Position numbers and translations under genes: made by a program. The notes under the pieces were generated by a model that was not told the origin of the DNA, ran no database searches, and was given only the letters and a program-made list of their open reading frames with translations. Shown piece after piece: positions 1 to 8,060 of a stretch of DNA of 64,000 nucleotides. Origin of the DNA: Candidatus Saccharimonadales bacterium (GTDB lineage Bacteria; Patescibacteriota; Saccharimonadia; Saccharimonadales; UBA4665); NCBI GenBank assembly GCA_036388415.1, contig DASVRW010000002.1, positions 541,396 through 605,395 of the forward strand. Direction: 5' to 3'. Numbering within the stretch: the first letter of the stretch is position 1; each line of letters begins with the position of its first letter.

Positions 1-305
1 GTTTCAGTCGCACACGTGGCCGTTGTCACGGTTTGGGCTGCATTAACGACGCCAGATGAACCGGTCCACGTCGTTGTATCGGTACCGTTAAAATCAAGTT
101 TGACCGTATCTTCAGTTGCCGTAGCAGTAGACGTCGTAAATACGACACGCACGCTCGATTGCGTAGCGGCTTTCATCCTGTCCAAACGGACATACGTATT
201 AGTCATACCTGCCGCAGAAATATTACCAGGTAGTAATAAGCCGAGACCAAGAACAAACGCTACTAATAACGCAGTCTTTTGTCCTATGTTTGTTTGTATC
301 CGCAT
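1..305 (-). CDS. Secreted surface beta protein, partial (3' end outside window)
   Basis: Only the first 101 or so codons are inside the window; the frame stays open to base 1 on the minus strand. The ATG at 305 opens a signal peptide with a hydrophobic core (ALLVAFVLGLGLLLPG) and a likely cleavage near ISA-AG. The mature part begins with TYVRLDRMKA and runs to a TWTGSSGVV segment. The complete plus-strand protein at 35414-36496 has the same segments in the same order (SYIRLNRIKA, then TWTGSSGVV), so this is its paralogue. It lies just downstream of two genes that are also paralogues of that second locus. The function is unknown; by analogy it is an exported beta-sandwich protein with a second domain off the edge. 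A TTGACA/TAATAT promoter lies just upstream. Confidence 0.8.
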   Translation of the reverse strand, partial: MRIQTNIGQKTALLVAFVLGLGLLLPGNISAAGMTNTYVRLDRMKAATQSSVRVVFTTSTATATEDTVKLDFNGTDTTTWTGSSGVVNAAQTVTTATCATE

Positions 306-347
306 TATCTCGCCGTCTCAACCTTTATGGTTATGCTAACTAGTATC

Positions 348-376
348 ATATTACTTGTTGATGCTTATGGTGTCAA
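348..376 (-). promoter_or_regulatory. Promoter of the 1-305 surface gene
   Basis: On the minus strand, TTGACA (376-371) and TAATAT (353-348) are separated by 17 bp. Transcription would start about 36 nt before the ATG at 305. The rest of the 306-403 gap shows nothing else. Confidence 0.6.
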
Positions 377-403
377 CATATTATAAAACGTCATTGTAGT
401 GTC

Positions 404-1036
404 TTATCGCCACCGTACAGATTCAAGCATTTTCTGGTATTCACCGGCTGTCGCTTCAGAATTAATCGTCACACTCGTTATTGTAAACGTGAGCAGCTTT
501 CCCTGGTGCACCCAGAAAGCCGCCTGCTGAGAATCCTTTTCGTTGAGCGCGACAATCACCTTTTCACCCTGTATAGTTTGCGGCGTCAATTTGTACGTTT
601 CCGGATGCAGGCTGCGCATGAGATACGACGCATCATCTTCAAGCCGGCCTGAAGGCAGCGCCACGACGGTGACCGTCAGTATTTTACTCATCATTCCAGA
701 CGCCCTCAGCAAGTGCGTCTCCAGGCTGTTGGAATTATCCTTTGTGGCTGGCTGCACTTGATACGTATTAGGATACGCAAATGTCATATGGACGCCTTCG
801 AATTGTTCCAGCTCCACGGCTGACTGTGTCTGAGATGGATTTTCAGGAATTGCATTAACAATTATTCCTTCCGACGGACCGACCAGCATCTGAGCGCAGA
901 TATACACAACTCCGGCAAGTCCAGCCGTAACAAATAGCAGCACAATAGACCGTTTAAACTTATTTCGTAGTGAGCGTTTCGGCTTTTTAGGTTCTGAAGC
1001 GTCATTGGTGCTGAGCGTGTCAGGTAGCTGCGTCAT
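404..1036 (-). CDS. Membrane-tethered extracytoplasmic protein
   Basis: A 210-residue protein with a basic cytoplasmic N-terminus (KKPKRSLRNKFKR), one transmembrane helix at about residues 31-52, and an extracellular domain of about 150 residues. The ATG at 1036 is preferred over one at 1060 because it falls one base after the stop of the upstream gene (TGA-T-ATG) and gives a normal N-terminus. The domain has the segment FAYPNTYQV and ends ...KMLESVRWR; the paralogue at 33468-34076 has LQYPVNYDL and ends ...TILTSLIWQ in the same positions. The fold is similar in outline to PsbP/lipoprotein-type domains found in tethered proteins, but I cannot assign a family. It probably belongs to the same transcript as the surface gene before it. 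Confidence 0.75.
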   Translation of the reverse strand: MTQLPDTLSTNDASEPKKPKRSLRNKFKRSIVLLFVTAGLAGVVYICAQMLVGPSEGIIVNAIPENPSQTQSAVELEQFEGVHMTFAYPNTYQVQPATKDNSNSLETHLLRASGMMSKILTVTVVALPSGRLEDDASYLMRSLHPETYKLTPQTIQGEKVIVALNEKDSQQAAFWVHQGKLLTFTITSVTINSEATAGEYQKMLESVRWR

Positions 1037-1037
1037 A

Positions 1038-2111
1038 TCAAAAGCTCGCTGCCGCAACAACGGTTAGCTTTTCACTATAATCGCTTGATGACGGGGTTGT
1101 AGCGGTGATCTTTGCTTTGAGTTGCAACGATGAACGACCTGCAGTAACTGGAGCTGCCGCAGAGTACACTCGGCGAATATTGGTGTCAGTTATGCCTACG
1201 GTATCGCTCGTACCATTGTACGGGCTGGCTACGGTAAATGGTCCGCCTGAACTCTGTGTCGCCGAAGTGCTTTGCGCGCCAAAGCCTTGTGCGATTGCTG
1301 CCAAATTACCAGTTAGCGCGCTGATCGTATAAGCAACCGCCACGCTGCGCAGACCGCCATTTTGACCGTATGCGTATATATTACCGCCAAAATCGCCGTT
1401 AGTATCAAAATCAACCCAAATTTTCTGCGGACTGTTGACGACGGTATTCGGGACTAAATCATTGAACGCGAGATTATAGGGTGCCGCCGTCTCTACGTCG
1501 CTCGATGCGATGTCGAGGTCAAATGTCAGCGAAGGATTTACCGTTGCGGCCGTGGCTACGGCGCTATATCCGGATTCAGTAAATTTGCCGTGCTGGGCCC
1601 GTACTTTGACCTGGTAGTTTGTATTGGGAGTTAAGCCAACCAGCGTAACACCGCTGGCACCACCCCAGCTGGCGTAGGTTCGATAATCGCCGATCACGAG
1701 CGACGAGCCAATAGTAAAATCACTTTTAATGTACTGCGTCGTGGCAAAATTATCACTGCTAATAGCAACGGCAAAGATAGCGTCACTTGGATTGCCGCCG
1801 TTATTTATGACAAGCTGTAGTTTATTATAAAAATTACTTGGATTAGTCAGCGTCGGCGCAGTCGGAACATTCGCCAACTGTGTCGTCACGAGCCCGCTGC
1901 CGCCGCGGTATGTTGTGCCAGACATCTGGGTACCGCTCACTTCCCCGCTTATACCTTCCATGGCATAGGCAGAAGAAGTTGAATTAGCCGTACCACCCGA
2001 GCCGACACCATAACTTTCGAGCTTGTACGTCGTTCCTGTCGGTACGGCGGCAAACAGCATTGCTGCACCTGCCATCAATGAAAGAGAACCCATAGTCAAC
2101 TTGCTAAACAT
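1038..2111 (-). CDS. Secreted surface protein with fibronectin-like domain and C-terminal Phe
   Basis: A 357-residue exported protein. The ATG at 2111 is chosen over 2123 because it begins a clean signal peptide (FSKLTMGSLSLMAGAAMLFA). After the signal comes a YKLESYGVGSGG motif, then a fibronectin-III-like region (LVGLTPNTNYQVKVRAQHG) at about residues 90-190, then a beta-rich C-terminal domain ending ...VVAAASF. There is no membrane anchor or LPXTG signal. The paralogue at 34256-35314 shares every segment (YQLNSYGFGSGG, IIGLTPSTTYYVRVKATQG, final ASGNF). It is the first gene of a minus-strand group with 404-1036. I infer that it is displayed at the cell surface; its ligand is unknown. Confidence 0.8.
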   Translation of the reverse strand: MFSKLTMGSLSLMAGAAMLFAAVPTGTTYKLESYGVGSGGTANSTSSAYAMEGISGEVSGTQMSGTTYRGGSGLVTTQLANVPTAPTLTNPSNFYNKLQLVINNGGNPSDAIFAVAISSDNFATTQYIKSDFTIGSSLVIGDYRTYASWGGASGVTLVGLTPNTNYQVKVRAQHGKFTESGYSAVATAATVNPSLTFDLDIASSDVETAAPYNLAFNDLVPNTVVNSPQKIWVDFDTNGDFGGNIYAYGQNGGLRSVAVAYTISALTGNLAAIAQGFGAQSTSATQSSGGPFTVASPYNGTSDTVGITDTNIRRVYSAAAPVTAGRSSLQLKAKITATTPSSSDYSEKLTVVAAASF

Positions 2112-2193
2112 AACTACAATCACTGTAACCCGAATTTACAGCCTCGTCTAGTTCAAAACGCGCTGTGCAATTACGTCATCACAATAGCTTTAC

Positions 2194-2222
2194 TTGACAT
2201 TTCGTTATATATAGTGTATTTT
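2194..2222 (+). promoter_or_regulatory. Promoter giving a leaderless start at 2229
   Basis: TTGACA (2194-2199), a 17-bp spacer and TATTTT (2217-2222). The expected transcription start, seven bases on, is the A of the ATG at 2229, and no Shine-Dalgarno sequence is possible. Confidence 0.65.
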
Positions 2223-2228
2223 ATATTT

Positions 2229-3176
2229 ATGAGACAGCCTGAATTACCTGACTGGTATGTCAGGACGCGTCGGTATGACGAATCGTCAACTGTCGTAACC
2301 AGTAATATTGCATTAGAAAAAGCCGACTACGCTCCATTGTCGGATTTAACTGGCCCTATATCAGACGCTCTTCTATGGCGTGGCCACCAACGCAGACAAC
2401 AATCACTTGCTCCAACGCCTTTATTTCCTGCACATTTTCAACCAGGCTCAACACATCGAGGCCTATTAGACACTCCGTTTAGCTATGTTCAGTACGATGT
2501 CACCTCGGATGAAGACTTAAGTGGGAGTAATCTAACGACCGCTACTATTCAACTCCGAAACGCCGGCAATACTGGCTGTGCCGAAATACGAATCGATAAA
2601 CGTGGCGCATCTAAGCCAACATACAAACTATCTCAAGCGAAGTTAATACATGAGCTCAAAGACGCAGGTACCCAACTACTCGATGAACCAGCTACCCTAG
2701 ACCTTTTAGCAGATATACGACGTCAAACACACCGCTATCAGAGTGGCACGCCAGAGCCGGCCACGATTGACGAATTTTGCGATTCGCTTATAGCAGCTTC
2801 GCCAAAGGTACGAGAAGTACAGGAAGGCATATATCAAACTTATAACGACGAAACTAGTACGGTTATCATGAAAGTCGGTAAAACAATTGTTCAGACATAC
2901 CGAAATCCCGAAGAAACCGACATTGCCGTGCGTCTTGACGTGCGCCAAGCTCTCGGCGTCGACGATGATTCGTTTGCTGCGACGGCATTAAAATTCGCGA
3001 CTCAGCAGAATGGACGAGGCGTACAAGCTAGTGTTGCCGCAGGCATAACTGCAATATCTCGTAGAGATCTAAACATGGAGACAAGGGACAGCTACCTCGC
3101 GAAAATGATACAAGTATATCGAGAGCCGGATGTGTTTATGGACCGAATACTCACAAATATCGGACGCATTTTATAG
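2229..3176 (+). CDS. Conserved-looking hypothetical protein, soluble
   Basis: A 315-residue protein with no signal peptide, no membrane segment and no motif I recognise. The start at 2229 (MRQPEL) is set by the promoter seven bases before it; an ATG at 2214 lies inside the promoter. The composition is acidic and polar with a middle segment TIQLRNAGNTGCAEIRID and a predicted helical C-terminal half. It stands alone on the plus strand, divergent from the surface genes and convergent with alaS, four bases from its end. The codon use looks native. A regulatory or nucleoid role is possible but nothing in the sequence says so. Confidence 0.65.
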   Translation: MRQPELPDWYVRTRRYDESSTVVTSNIALEKADYAPLSDLTGPISDALLWRGHQRRQQSLAPTPLFPAHFQPGSTHRGLLDTPFSYVQYDVTSDEDLSGSNLTTATIQLRNAGNTGCAEIRIDKRGASKPTYKLSQAKLIHELKDAGTQLLDEPATLDLLADIRRQTHRYQSGTPEPATIDEFCDSLIAASPKVREVQEGIYQTYNDETSTVIMKVGKTIVQTYRNPEETDIAVRLDVRQALGVDDDSFAATALKFATQQNGRGVQASVAAGITAISRRDLNMETRDSYLAKMIQVYREPDVFMDRILTNIGRIL

Positions 3177-3180
3177 CCGG

Positions 3181-5082
3181 TTACACTAACACGGCTTTGA
3201 TGCGGCGTATGCCGGAGCTCGATGATTCTTCTTTGGTGATTTTGAAGCGTTTGCCGTCTTCGGCAAGCTGGCCGGTGTGGTCAACGTGCGGACCGCCGCA
3301 GATTTCGAAGCTAAATGGCACATCATCGCCGTCGGCCTGCATACGATAGCATTTCACAACGTCGCCGTAGCGGTCACCGAACGCACCGAGCACATGCATC
3401 TCGTCAATGGCGACAGGCGTCGGATGCTCTTCCCAGGTTACAGTCAGGTTTTTGTCAATTTGCTGGTTTACCATGTTCTCAACTTGCGTAATTTGCTCCG
3501 GCGTCATTTTGTCGGGATGACTGAAGTCAAAGCGCAGACGCTCTTCGGTGATATTACTACCGTGCTGGACGACGTGATCACCAAGCACGGTACGCAAACT
3601 CTGATACATCAGATGCGTCGCCGTGTGGTATTTTTTATGCTGGAGGGTTTGACCGCCGAGACCGCCCTTAAATGTTCCTTTGGCTGCAGTTTGGCTGCGG
3701 GTTCGCTGCTCGGCCATTTTAGCGTCAAATTGCGCGCGCCAATTTTCGCTCACTTCGATATTATGCTTAAACGCTTCCTCTACACTGAGTTCAGCCGGAA
3801 AGCCGTACGTATCGTACAACGTAAAAATAGCCTCGCCGTCAATCGACTTATAATCACCGCCGGGCATATCAGTTAAAATCTTCAAGCCCTTTTTGAGCGT
3901 CTGGCGAAATACCTTTTCCTCTTTAGCCAGCACGGCAATGACATCAGTCCGCTTCGCTTTGACCTCCGGGAAATCCATTTCATAGCAATCAGCGATTACC
4001 GGTACGATCTGCTCAATAAAATTCTGTTCAATACCAAGATTGAAGGCTTTCATAATCGCCCGGCGCATCAACCGACGCATGACGTAGCCCTGCTCTTTGT
4101 TGCTTGGGACGACACCATCAACGGCCAGGAAGGTAGCCGCGCGGAGGTGGTCGGCGATGACGCGCATACTGGCAGCATTACTGTCGTAGCCCTTGCCACA
4201 CAACTGCTCAATTTTTTCTATGATTGGCCATAATAGGCTGATACGGAATGCGTCTGGGCTGTTTATAGCAGCGGCGGCAATCCGCTCGAGTCCGGAGCCG
4301 TGATCAATGTTTGGCTTTTCTAAGGCTTCAAAGGTGTCATCGGATACTTTGCGGTACGCCATAAAGACGTTATTACCAATCTCCATAAAGCGGCCGCAGT
4401 CGCAGTTTGGGTGGCAGAATTCACCCCACCGCGTGTCATGTGGCGTACCGAAATCATAAAACATCTCAGAGTCCGGTCCACACGGATCGCCGACTGGCGT
4501 CGTATCCGGACCAGTCTTACCGCGGTTCCACCAGTTTTTGCTGCCATCATAATAAAAGACGCGTTCACCCTCTTTGATACCGCGTTTATAACCGTTCTCT
4601 TCCGAACCAATATCAGCAATGCCAGACGAGATGCCTTTGGCGGCAAATAATTTTTGCCAGGTTTCAGCGGCGACTGTATCTTTTGGTATGTCATAGCGCT
4701 CGTCGCCGATGAAGCAAGTCGCATAGAGCTTGCTGCTGTCTAGTCCGACCACATCGACTAAAAACTCAAACATCCAGTTGATCTGCTCCGTCTTGAAGTA
4801 TTCACCAAGTGACCAGTTGCCAAGCATCTCGAAGAAAGTTGTATGCCGGTTGTCGCCAACTTCCTCGATATCCTGCGACCGCAGGCAGGTCTGGCTGTCC
4901 ACCAGCCGCGTACCCTCCGGATGAGGCTCGCCAAGTAGATACGGAATCAGCGGCTGCATGCCCGAGCCGGTAAATAATGTCGTCGGGTCGTTTTGTGGTA
5001 CCAGCAAAGCCCGCGGAATAACGGCATGGCCACGCTGGGCATAAAATTTCAGGTAGGCGGCGCGGATATCTTGTGCATTCAT
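3181..5082 (-). CDS. alaS: Alanyl-tRNA synthetase, short form
   Basis: A class II synthetase charging tRNA-Ala in the cytoplasm. The start at 5082 (MNAQDIRAAYLKFY) is the family's normal N-terminus; an upstream ATG would add an unlikely 36 residues. The catalytic core contains FTGSGMQPLIPYLLG and HTTFFEMLGNWSLG. The editing domain carries both metal-binding motifs, HTATH at about residues 487-491 and CGGPH at about 594-598. The protein ends at 633 residues soon after the editing domain (...SSSGIRRIKAVLV), whereas a full bacterial enzyme is about 870. The C-terminal dimerisation/C-Ala domain is therefore absent. The end is a clean stop, so this looks like a natural short form rather than a broken gene. 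Confidence 0.95.
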   Translation of the reverse strand: MNAQDIRAAYLKFYAQRGHAVIPRALLVPQNDPTTLFTGSGMQPLIPYLLGEPHPEGTRLVDSQTCLRSQDIEEVGDNRHTTFFEMLGNWSLGEYFKTEQINWMFEFLVDVVGLDSSKLYATCFIGDERYDIPKDTVAAETWQKLFAAKGISSGIADIGSEENGYKRGIKEGERVFYYDGSKNWWNRGKTGPDTTPVGDPCGPDSEMFYDFGTPHDTRWGEFCHPNCDCGRFMEIGNNVFMAYRKVSDDTFEALEKPNIDHGSGLERIAAAAINSPDAFRISLLWPIIEKIEQLCGKGYDSNAASMRVIADHLRAATFLAVDGVVPSNKEQGYVMRRLMRRAIMKAFNLGIEQNFIEQIVPVIADCYEMDFPEVKAKRTDVIAVLAKEEKVFRQTLKKGLKILTDMPGGDYKSIDGEAIFTLYDTYGFPAELSVEEAFKHNIEVSENWRAQFDAKMAEQRTRSQTAAKGTFKGGLGGQTLQHKKYHTATHLMYQSLRTVLGDHVVQHGSNITEERLRFDFSHPDKMTPEQITQVENMVNQQIDKNLTVTWEEHPTPVAIDEMHVLGAFGDRYGDVVKCYRMQADGDDVPFSFEICGGPHVDHTGQLAEDGKRFKITKEESSSSGIRRIKAVLV

Positions 5083-5089
5083 AGCTACT

Positions 5090-5095
5090 ATTGTA
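5090..5095 (-). promoter_or_regulatory. -10 box of alaS, near-leaderless
   Basis: On the minus strand TACAAT (5095-5090) is preceded by TGT, an extended -10. The ATG at 5082 is seven bases downstream, so the mRNA would begin at or next to the start codon. The -35 is poor. Confidence 0.5.
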
Positions 5096-5100
5096 ACAGA

Positions 5101-5127
5101 TTGGATAGTCGACAGAATAGATATAAT
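5101..5127 (+). promoter_or_regulatory. Promoter of the small membrane-protein island
   Basis: A perfect TATAAT at 5122-5127 with TTGGAT at 5101-5106, a short 15-bp spacing. It would give a leader of about 85 nt before the ATG at 5218. Confidence 0.45.
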
Positions 5128-5217
5128 ATGGTACAGTCGGCATACGTTCGTTCGAGAGTGTCGAAATGTGCAGGGCAACCGCCTCAGCACACATCACTAC
5201 ACAGTGAGGTGAGTCGT

Positions 5218-5508
5218 ATGAACCGATCGTATGCACAGCAGCCCCCCAGGAAGCGCGCTTGGTGGGAAGGCTGGTGGGAGGCCTTCAAGCTCTTCCTGAA
5301 GAGTCCGGATTCCGGTCCCTTCATCAAGCTGATGGTTGTCCCCGCACGGGTGTTCGTCACTTCAGTGGCGGCCTACCTGCCTGTCAACGTTGCCAATGAC
5401 GTGCTCTTTCCATTCGCTGGGATGGCTGACGATGTGGTCATGCCGATCAACTTCCTCTCAGCCGTCTGGCTGGTGTACAAGGTCAACAAGTACCGCAAGG
5501 TACCGTGA
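5218..5508 (+). CDS. Small membrane protein, YkvA/DUF1232-like, foreign codon use
   Basis: A 96-residue protein. The ATG at 5218 follows AGGTGA at a normal distance, which decides the start. It opens with a Trp-rich basic stretch (KRAWWEGWWEAFKLFLK), followed by a hydrophobic stretch and the segment NDVLFPFAGMADDVVMP, which recalls the PxxG-DD signature of YkvA/DUF1232 proteins. It ends with one membrane helix and a basic tail (YKVNKYRKVP). The neighbour at 5780-6010 has the same plan (SWSEAFMLFLR, then DDIIPGIGLLDNPL, then FFKVRSYR). Codons are strongly G/C-ending: every Lys is AAG and nearly every Phe is TTC, unlike alaS or mnmA on either side. This points to acquisition from a GC-rich organism, possibly the actinobacterial host; that is inference. 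Confidence 0.7.
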   Translation: MNRSYAQQPPRKRAWWEGWWEAFKLFLKSPDSGPFIKLMVVPARVFVTSVAAYLPVNVANDVLFPFAGMADDVVMPINFLSAVWLVYKVNKYRKVP

Positions 5509-5779
5509 GCTGTGACTCCGTCGAACGAACACCCTTCGGTACACCGAGGTCACACAGGCATCACGAGTGTGATTGGAACCCGAGGGGCAAGCCGTGGAAG
5601 TAATTTGTAGTTTGATCGACGTTTTGATAGCCAACCTTGGCATCATCTACTCTCAACACTACTTAATACTTCCCCGGCTTTTTTCATAACTTGCTTTATG
5701 AAGTTACAGGACAATCTATACAATTTGTTACTCCAGTAATTTGGACGCCGTGCTACAGTGATTTCAAAGGAGAGTACAC
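5509..5779. other. Intergenic: composition boundary
   Basis: The GC-rich character of the preceding gene continues to about 5600 and then changes abruptly to AT-rich sequence with several TATA-like boxes. A short inverted repeat TCACAC/GTGTGA lies at about 5549-5571. No gene is visible. Confidence 0.4.
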
Positions 5780-6010
5780 ATGGCGCAGGCAAATGAAAAT
5801 GTACCAGCTCAGCGCAGCTGGAGCGAAGCGTTTATGTTGTTCCTGCGTGACAGGCAGGTTAGTATTATACTAAAGTTTGCCTTTGGGCTCGGACCCATCA
5901 CAATACTTGACGATATTATTCCAGGTATTGGCTTGCTCGATAATCCGCTCATTCCAGTTTGGTTGATAGTCGTTGTCGTTGTGTTCTTCAAAGTTCGATC
6001 ATATCGTTAA
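5780..6010 (+). CDS. Small membrane protein, YkvA/DUF1232-like
   Basis: A 76-residue protein with a strong AAGGAG ahead of the ATG at 5780. It has an amphipathic N-terminus (SWSEAFMLFLRDRQ), a first hydrophobic stretch, the DDIIPGIGLLDNPL segment typical of the YkvA/DUF1232 loop, a second helix made largely of Ile and Val, and a short basic tail. It is homologous in layout to the GC-rich gene just upstream, but its codons match the rest of the genome, so the pair could be a native copy next to an acquired one. The role of this family is not established. Confidence 0.7.
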   Translation: MAQANENVPAQRSWSEAFMLFLRDRQVSIILKFAFGLGPITILDDIIPGIGLLDNPLIPVWLIVVVVVFFKVRSYR

Positions 6011-6245
6011 ATGTTTCCCTTTCGTATGTAAACCACACCACAATTTACTTCTTCAGAATCTGTTGTATTTTATACTTGTTATAAAGCAGGTTTGACGAAA
6101 AAGTGCTACTGTGGGTTGGTAACGAAAAGTTCCGAGAAAGAAAGTCATTTACGACTTGCCTCTAGTAGCTTAACAGCTTTACTTGCTTTACCTCATCCCA
6201 GCGGCGGACAGACAGCTGACCGTCACAACGAGAACGGAGCACGGC

Positions 6246-6752
6246 ATGTCCATTCACGCACACGTCCTCGCGGACGGTCTGACGCTGGCTGCGAATGCGG
6301 CAAGCGAGGCATCCAGCCGTCCCAACTTCACGAACGGTCTGGCCGGCGTCATCGTCGCTCTGGCGATCTTCGGACTGTTCAACCTGTTCAAGCCCACTTC
6401 GATGGCGGTTCGCATTATCGTCGGGATCCTGATCCTCGGGGTCTTCGTGGTCAATGTCGGCTTCCTGCTCGACTTCGGTCGCTGGATCCGGCGTGGCATC
6501 ACGACCCTGGCAACCAACTGGGGAGCACCCGAGGTGGCAGGACCGTTCGTCTTCACCCTGCTCGTGATCGTGCTGCTGGTGTTCGCGATCATCTTCCTGC
6601 GGAGAAACCCTACCAGCGGATTCCTGCGTCTCCTGGTCATCCTGCTGGGAACCTCGCTGTTCACGGTCTCTTCCTTCCAGGAGGCCATCGTCGCCTACAG
6701 CGACCTCGCATCGCAGGGTCTGGTCAAGCTCGGCGAAGGCGTTCGGCTCTGA
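6246..6752 (+). CDS. Four-helix membrane protein, GC-rich, unknown function
   Basis: A 168-residue protein. The ATG at 6246 (MSIHAHVLADGL) sits seven bases after GGAG; an in-frame ATG at 6183 lies in AT-rich sequence outside the GC-rich block and has no such site. Four hydrophobic segments are visible, starting near GLAGVIVALAIFGLF, IIVGILILGVFVV, FVFTLLVIVLLVFAII and LRLLVILLGTSLF. No family is recognised. Codons are nearly all G/C-ending (GTC, ATC, CTG, TTC), like 5218-5508 and unlike mnmA. It ends just before a 13-bp inverted repeat. I infer horizontal transfer; a small phage- or plasmid-type membrane protein is a possible alternative. Confidence 0.7.
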   Translation: MSIHAHVLADGLTLAANAASEASSRPNFTNGLAGVIVALAIFGLFNLFKPTSMAVRIIVGILILGVFVVNVGFLLDFGRWIRRGITTLATNWGAPEVAGPFVFTLLVIVLLVFAIIFLRRNPTSGFLRLLVILLGTSLFTVSSFQEAIVAYSDLASQGLVKLGEGVRL

Positions 6753-6764
6753 GCGAACCGGCGT

Positions 6765-6812
6765 CGGTACGGCCGAGCGCGTGGAGATTTTTCCGCAACC
6801 TCGGCCGTACCG
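6765..6812. repeat. 13-bp perfect inverted repeat with 22-nt loop
   Basis: CGGTACGGCCGAG (6765-6777) is answered exactly by CTCGGCCGTACCG (6800-6812), starting 12 bases after the stop of 6246-6752. It has no following T-run on the plus strand. It may be a terminator of a GC-rich genome type or a binding site. Confidence 0.6.
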
Positions 6813-6964
6813 CCATCCCAGATTGTGCAAGGTAGCATTAACAAATTGGCAGGGTGTGCTGGATTATATCTCGACGATACGTCGAACCAATCCACCACCC
6901 ATCACCACCCCTCGTAGAGCTTTTCGTTACATTTCCCAATTTGCTTTATACACACATTTATTCG

Positions 6965-6989
6965 ATAGCCAGGCACTAAGCCTGGCTAT
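6965..6989. terminator. Terminator-like hairpin after mnmA
   Basis: ATAGCCAGGC (6965-6974), loop ACTAA, and GCCTGGCTAT (6980-6989) form a perfect 10-bp stem abutting the mnmA stop. A TTATAT run follows on the plus strand; it may act in both directions. Confidence 0.6.
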
Positions 6990-8051
6990 TTATATAACAA
7001 TCCCACCGCCGACCACGTGGTAGCCATGAGCACCATCTTGCTCGTAGAGGACGGCTGATTGACCCGGTGTTATCGCCCGGACTTCTTCTTCCATATCGAC
7101 GACCAGCTCAGCTTCGTAAGCATCGCGTGAAAGGAAACATTTCACGAGCGGCGCCCGGTATCGGGTGCGTACATAGTATTCGCGGCCAAGCGTCGGATAA
7201 CTATTAATCCAGTGCTCGCTTGTCAGCGTCAGCTCGCGGGTCCAGAGTTTGTCGTCATTCAGGTCTGTGGTGACATAAACTTCGTTCTTATGCATGTCTT
7301 TGCCGATAACATAGTACGGCAGGCCGCCACCGACATCGAGACCATGACGCTGACCAATAGTATAGAATATGGCGCCGTCATGCTCACCGATGTGGCGGCC
7401 TGTGCTGTCAACGATCGCACCCGGTTCGGTCTGGACGAATTGCTGCAAAAAGTCTTTGATCCCCACCTTGCCAACAAAGCATATTCCTTGGCTATCCTTC
7501 TTCTCGGCTGTACTGAGGCCGTACTTCCGGGCCAGCTCGCGAACCGCCGGCTTTTTGTATTCACCAATCGGCATCAAGCTCCGCAGAAGCGCCGATTGCT
7601 GCACACGATACAGAAAATATGATTGATCCTTATTAGCATCGAGACCAGTCAGCAATTGTCCATCTCGGATACGGGCGTAATGCCCTGTAGCAATCATATC
7701 CGCGCCGTCTTCTAGAGCAGCATCGAGGAATAATTTGAACTTCACTTCCTGATTGCACATGATATCAGGATTGGGCGTAATCCCCGCCTTGTAGCCCTCC
7801 AGCATATAGTCGACGACTCGCTCACGGTACTCGGTTTCGAAGTCATACATTTTGAAGTCTATGCCCAGTTTCACGGCGACGCGTTTGGCATCCTGATAAT
7901 CTTCTTTCCAGGGACAAATCATGCCCGGCAGATCCTGGCTCCAGTTTTTCATATACACACCCGTCACGTCATAACCCTGCTCAAGCAGCAGCGCAGCCGT
8001 AACAGAACTATCAACACCGCCGGACATGCCGACATATACTTTTTTAGACAT
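6990..8051 (-). CDS. mnmA: tRNA-specific 2-thiouridylase MnmA
   Basis: A 353-residue enzyme that places the 2-thio group on U34 of tRNAs for Lys, Glu and Gln, using ATP and sulfur from a cysteine desulfurase. The PP-loop motif SGGVDSS is at residues 10-16. The first catalytic Cys is in MCNQEVKF near residue 98 and the second in GICFVGK near residue 190. Length and ends are normal for the family. A partner cysteine desulfurase is at 24363-25502. A TGATAAAAT box nine bases before the ATG suggests an almost leaderless mRNA. Confidence 0.95.
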   Translation of the reverse strand: MSKKVYVGMSGGVDSSVTAALLLEQGYDVTGVYMKNWSQDLPGMICPWKEDYQDAKRVAVKLGIDFKMYDFETEYRERVVDYMLEGYKAGITPNPDIMCNQEVKFKLFLDAALEDGADMIATGHYARIRDGQLLTGLDANKDQSYFLYRVQQSALLRSLMPIGEYKKPAVRELARKYGLSTAEKKDSQGICFVGKVGIKDFLQQFVQTEPGAIVDSTGRHIGEHDGAIFYTIGQRHGLDVGGGLPYYVIGKDMHKNEVYVTTDLNDDKLWTRELTLTSEHWINSYPTLGREYYVRTRYRAPLVKCFLSRDAYEAELVVDMEEEVRAITPGQSAVLYEQDGAHGYHVVGGGIVI

Positions 8052-8060
8052 AATACTTAT

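Noticed and set aside
16-339. A plus-strand frame at the start of the window
   Set aside because: It is antisense to the partial surface gene 1-305, which has a signal peptide, a promoter and a paralogue.
6092-6835. Long frames on both strands over the GC-rich membrane gene
   Set aside because: High GC keeps other frames open. Only the 6246-6752 frame has a ribosome site and membrane helices.
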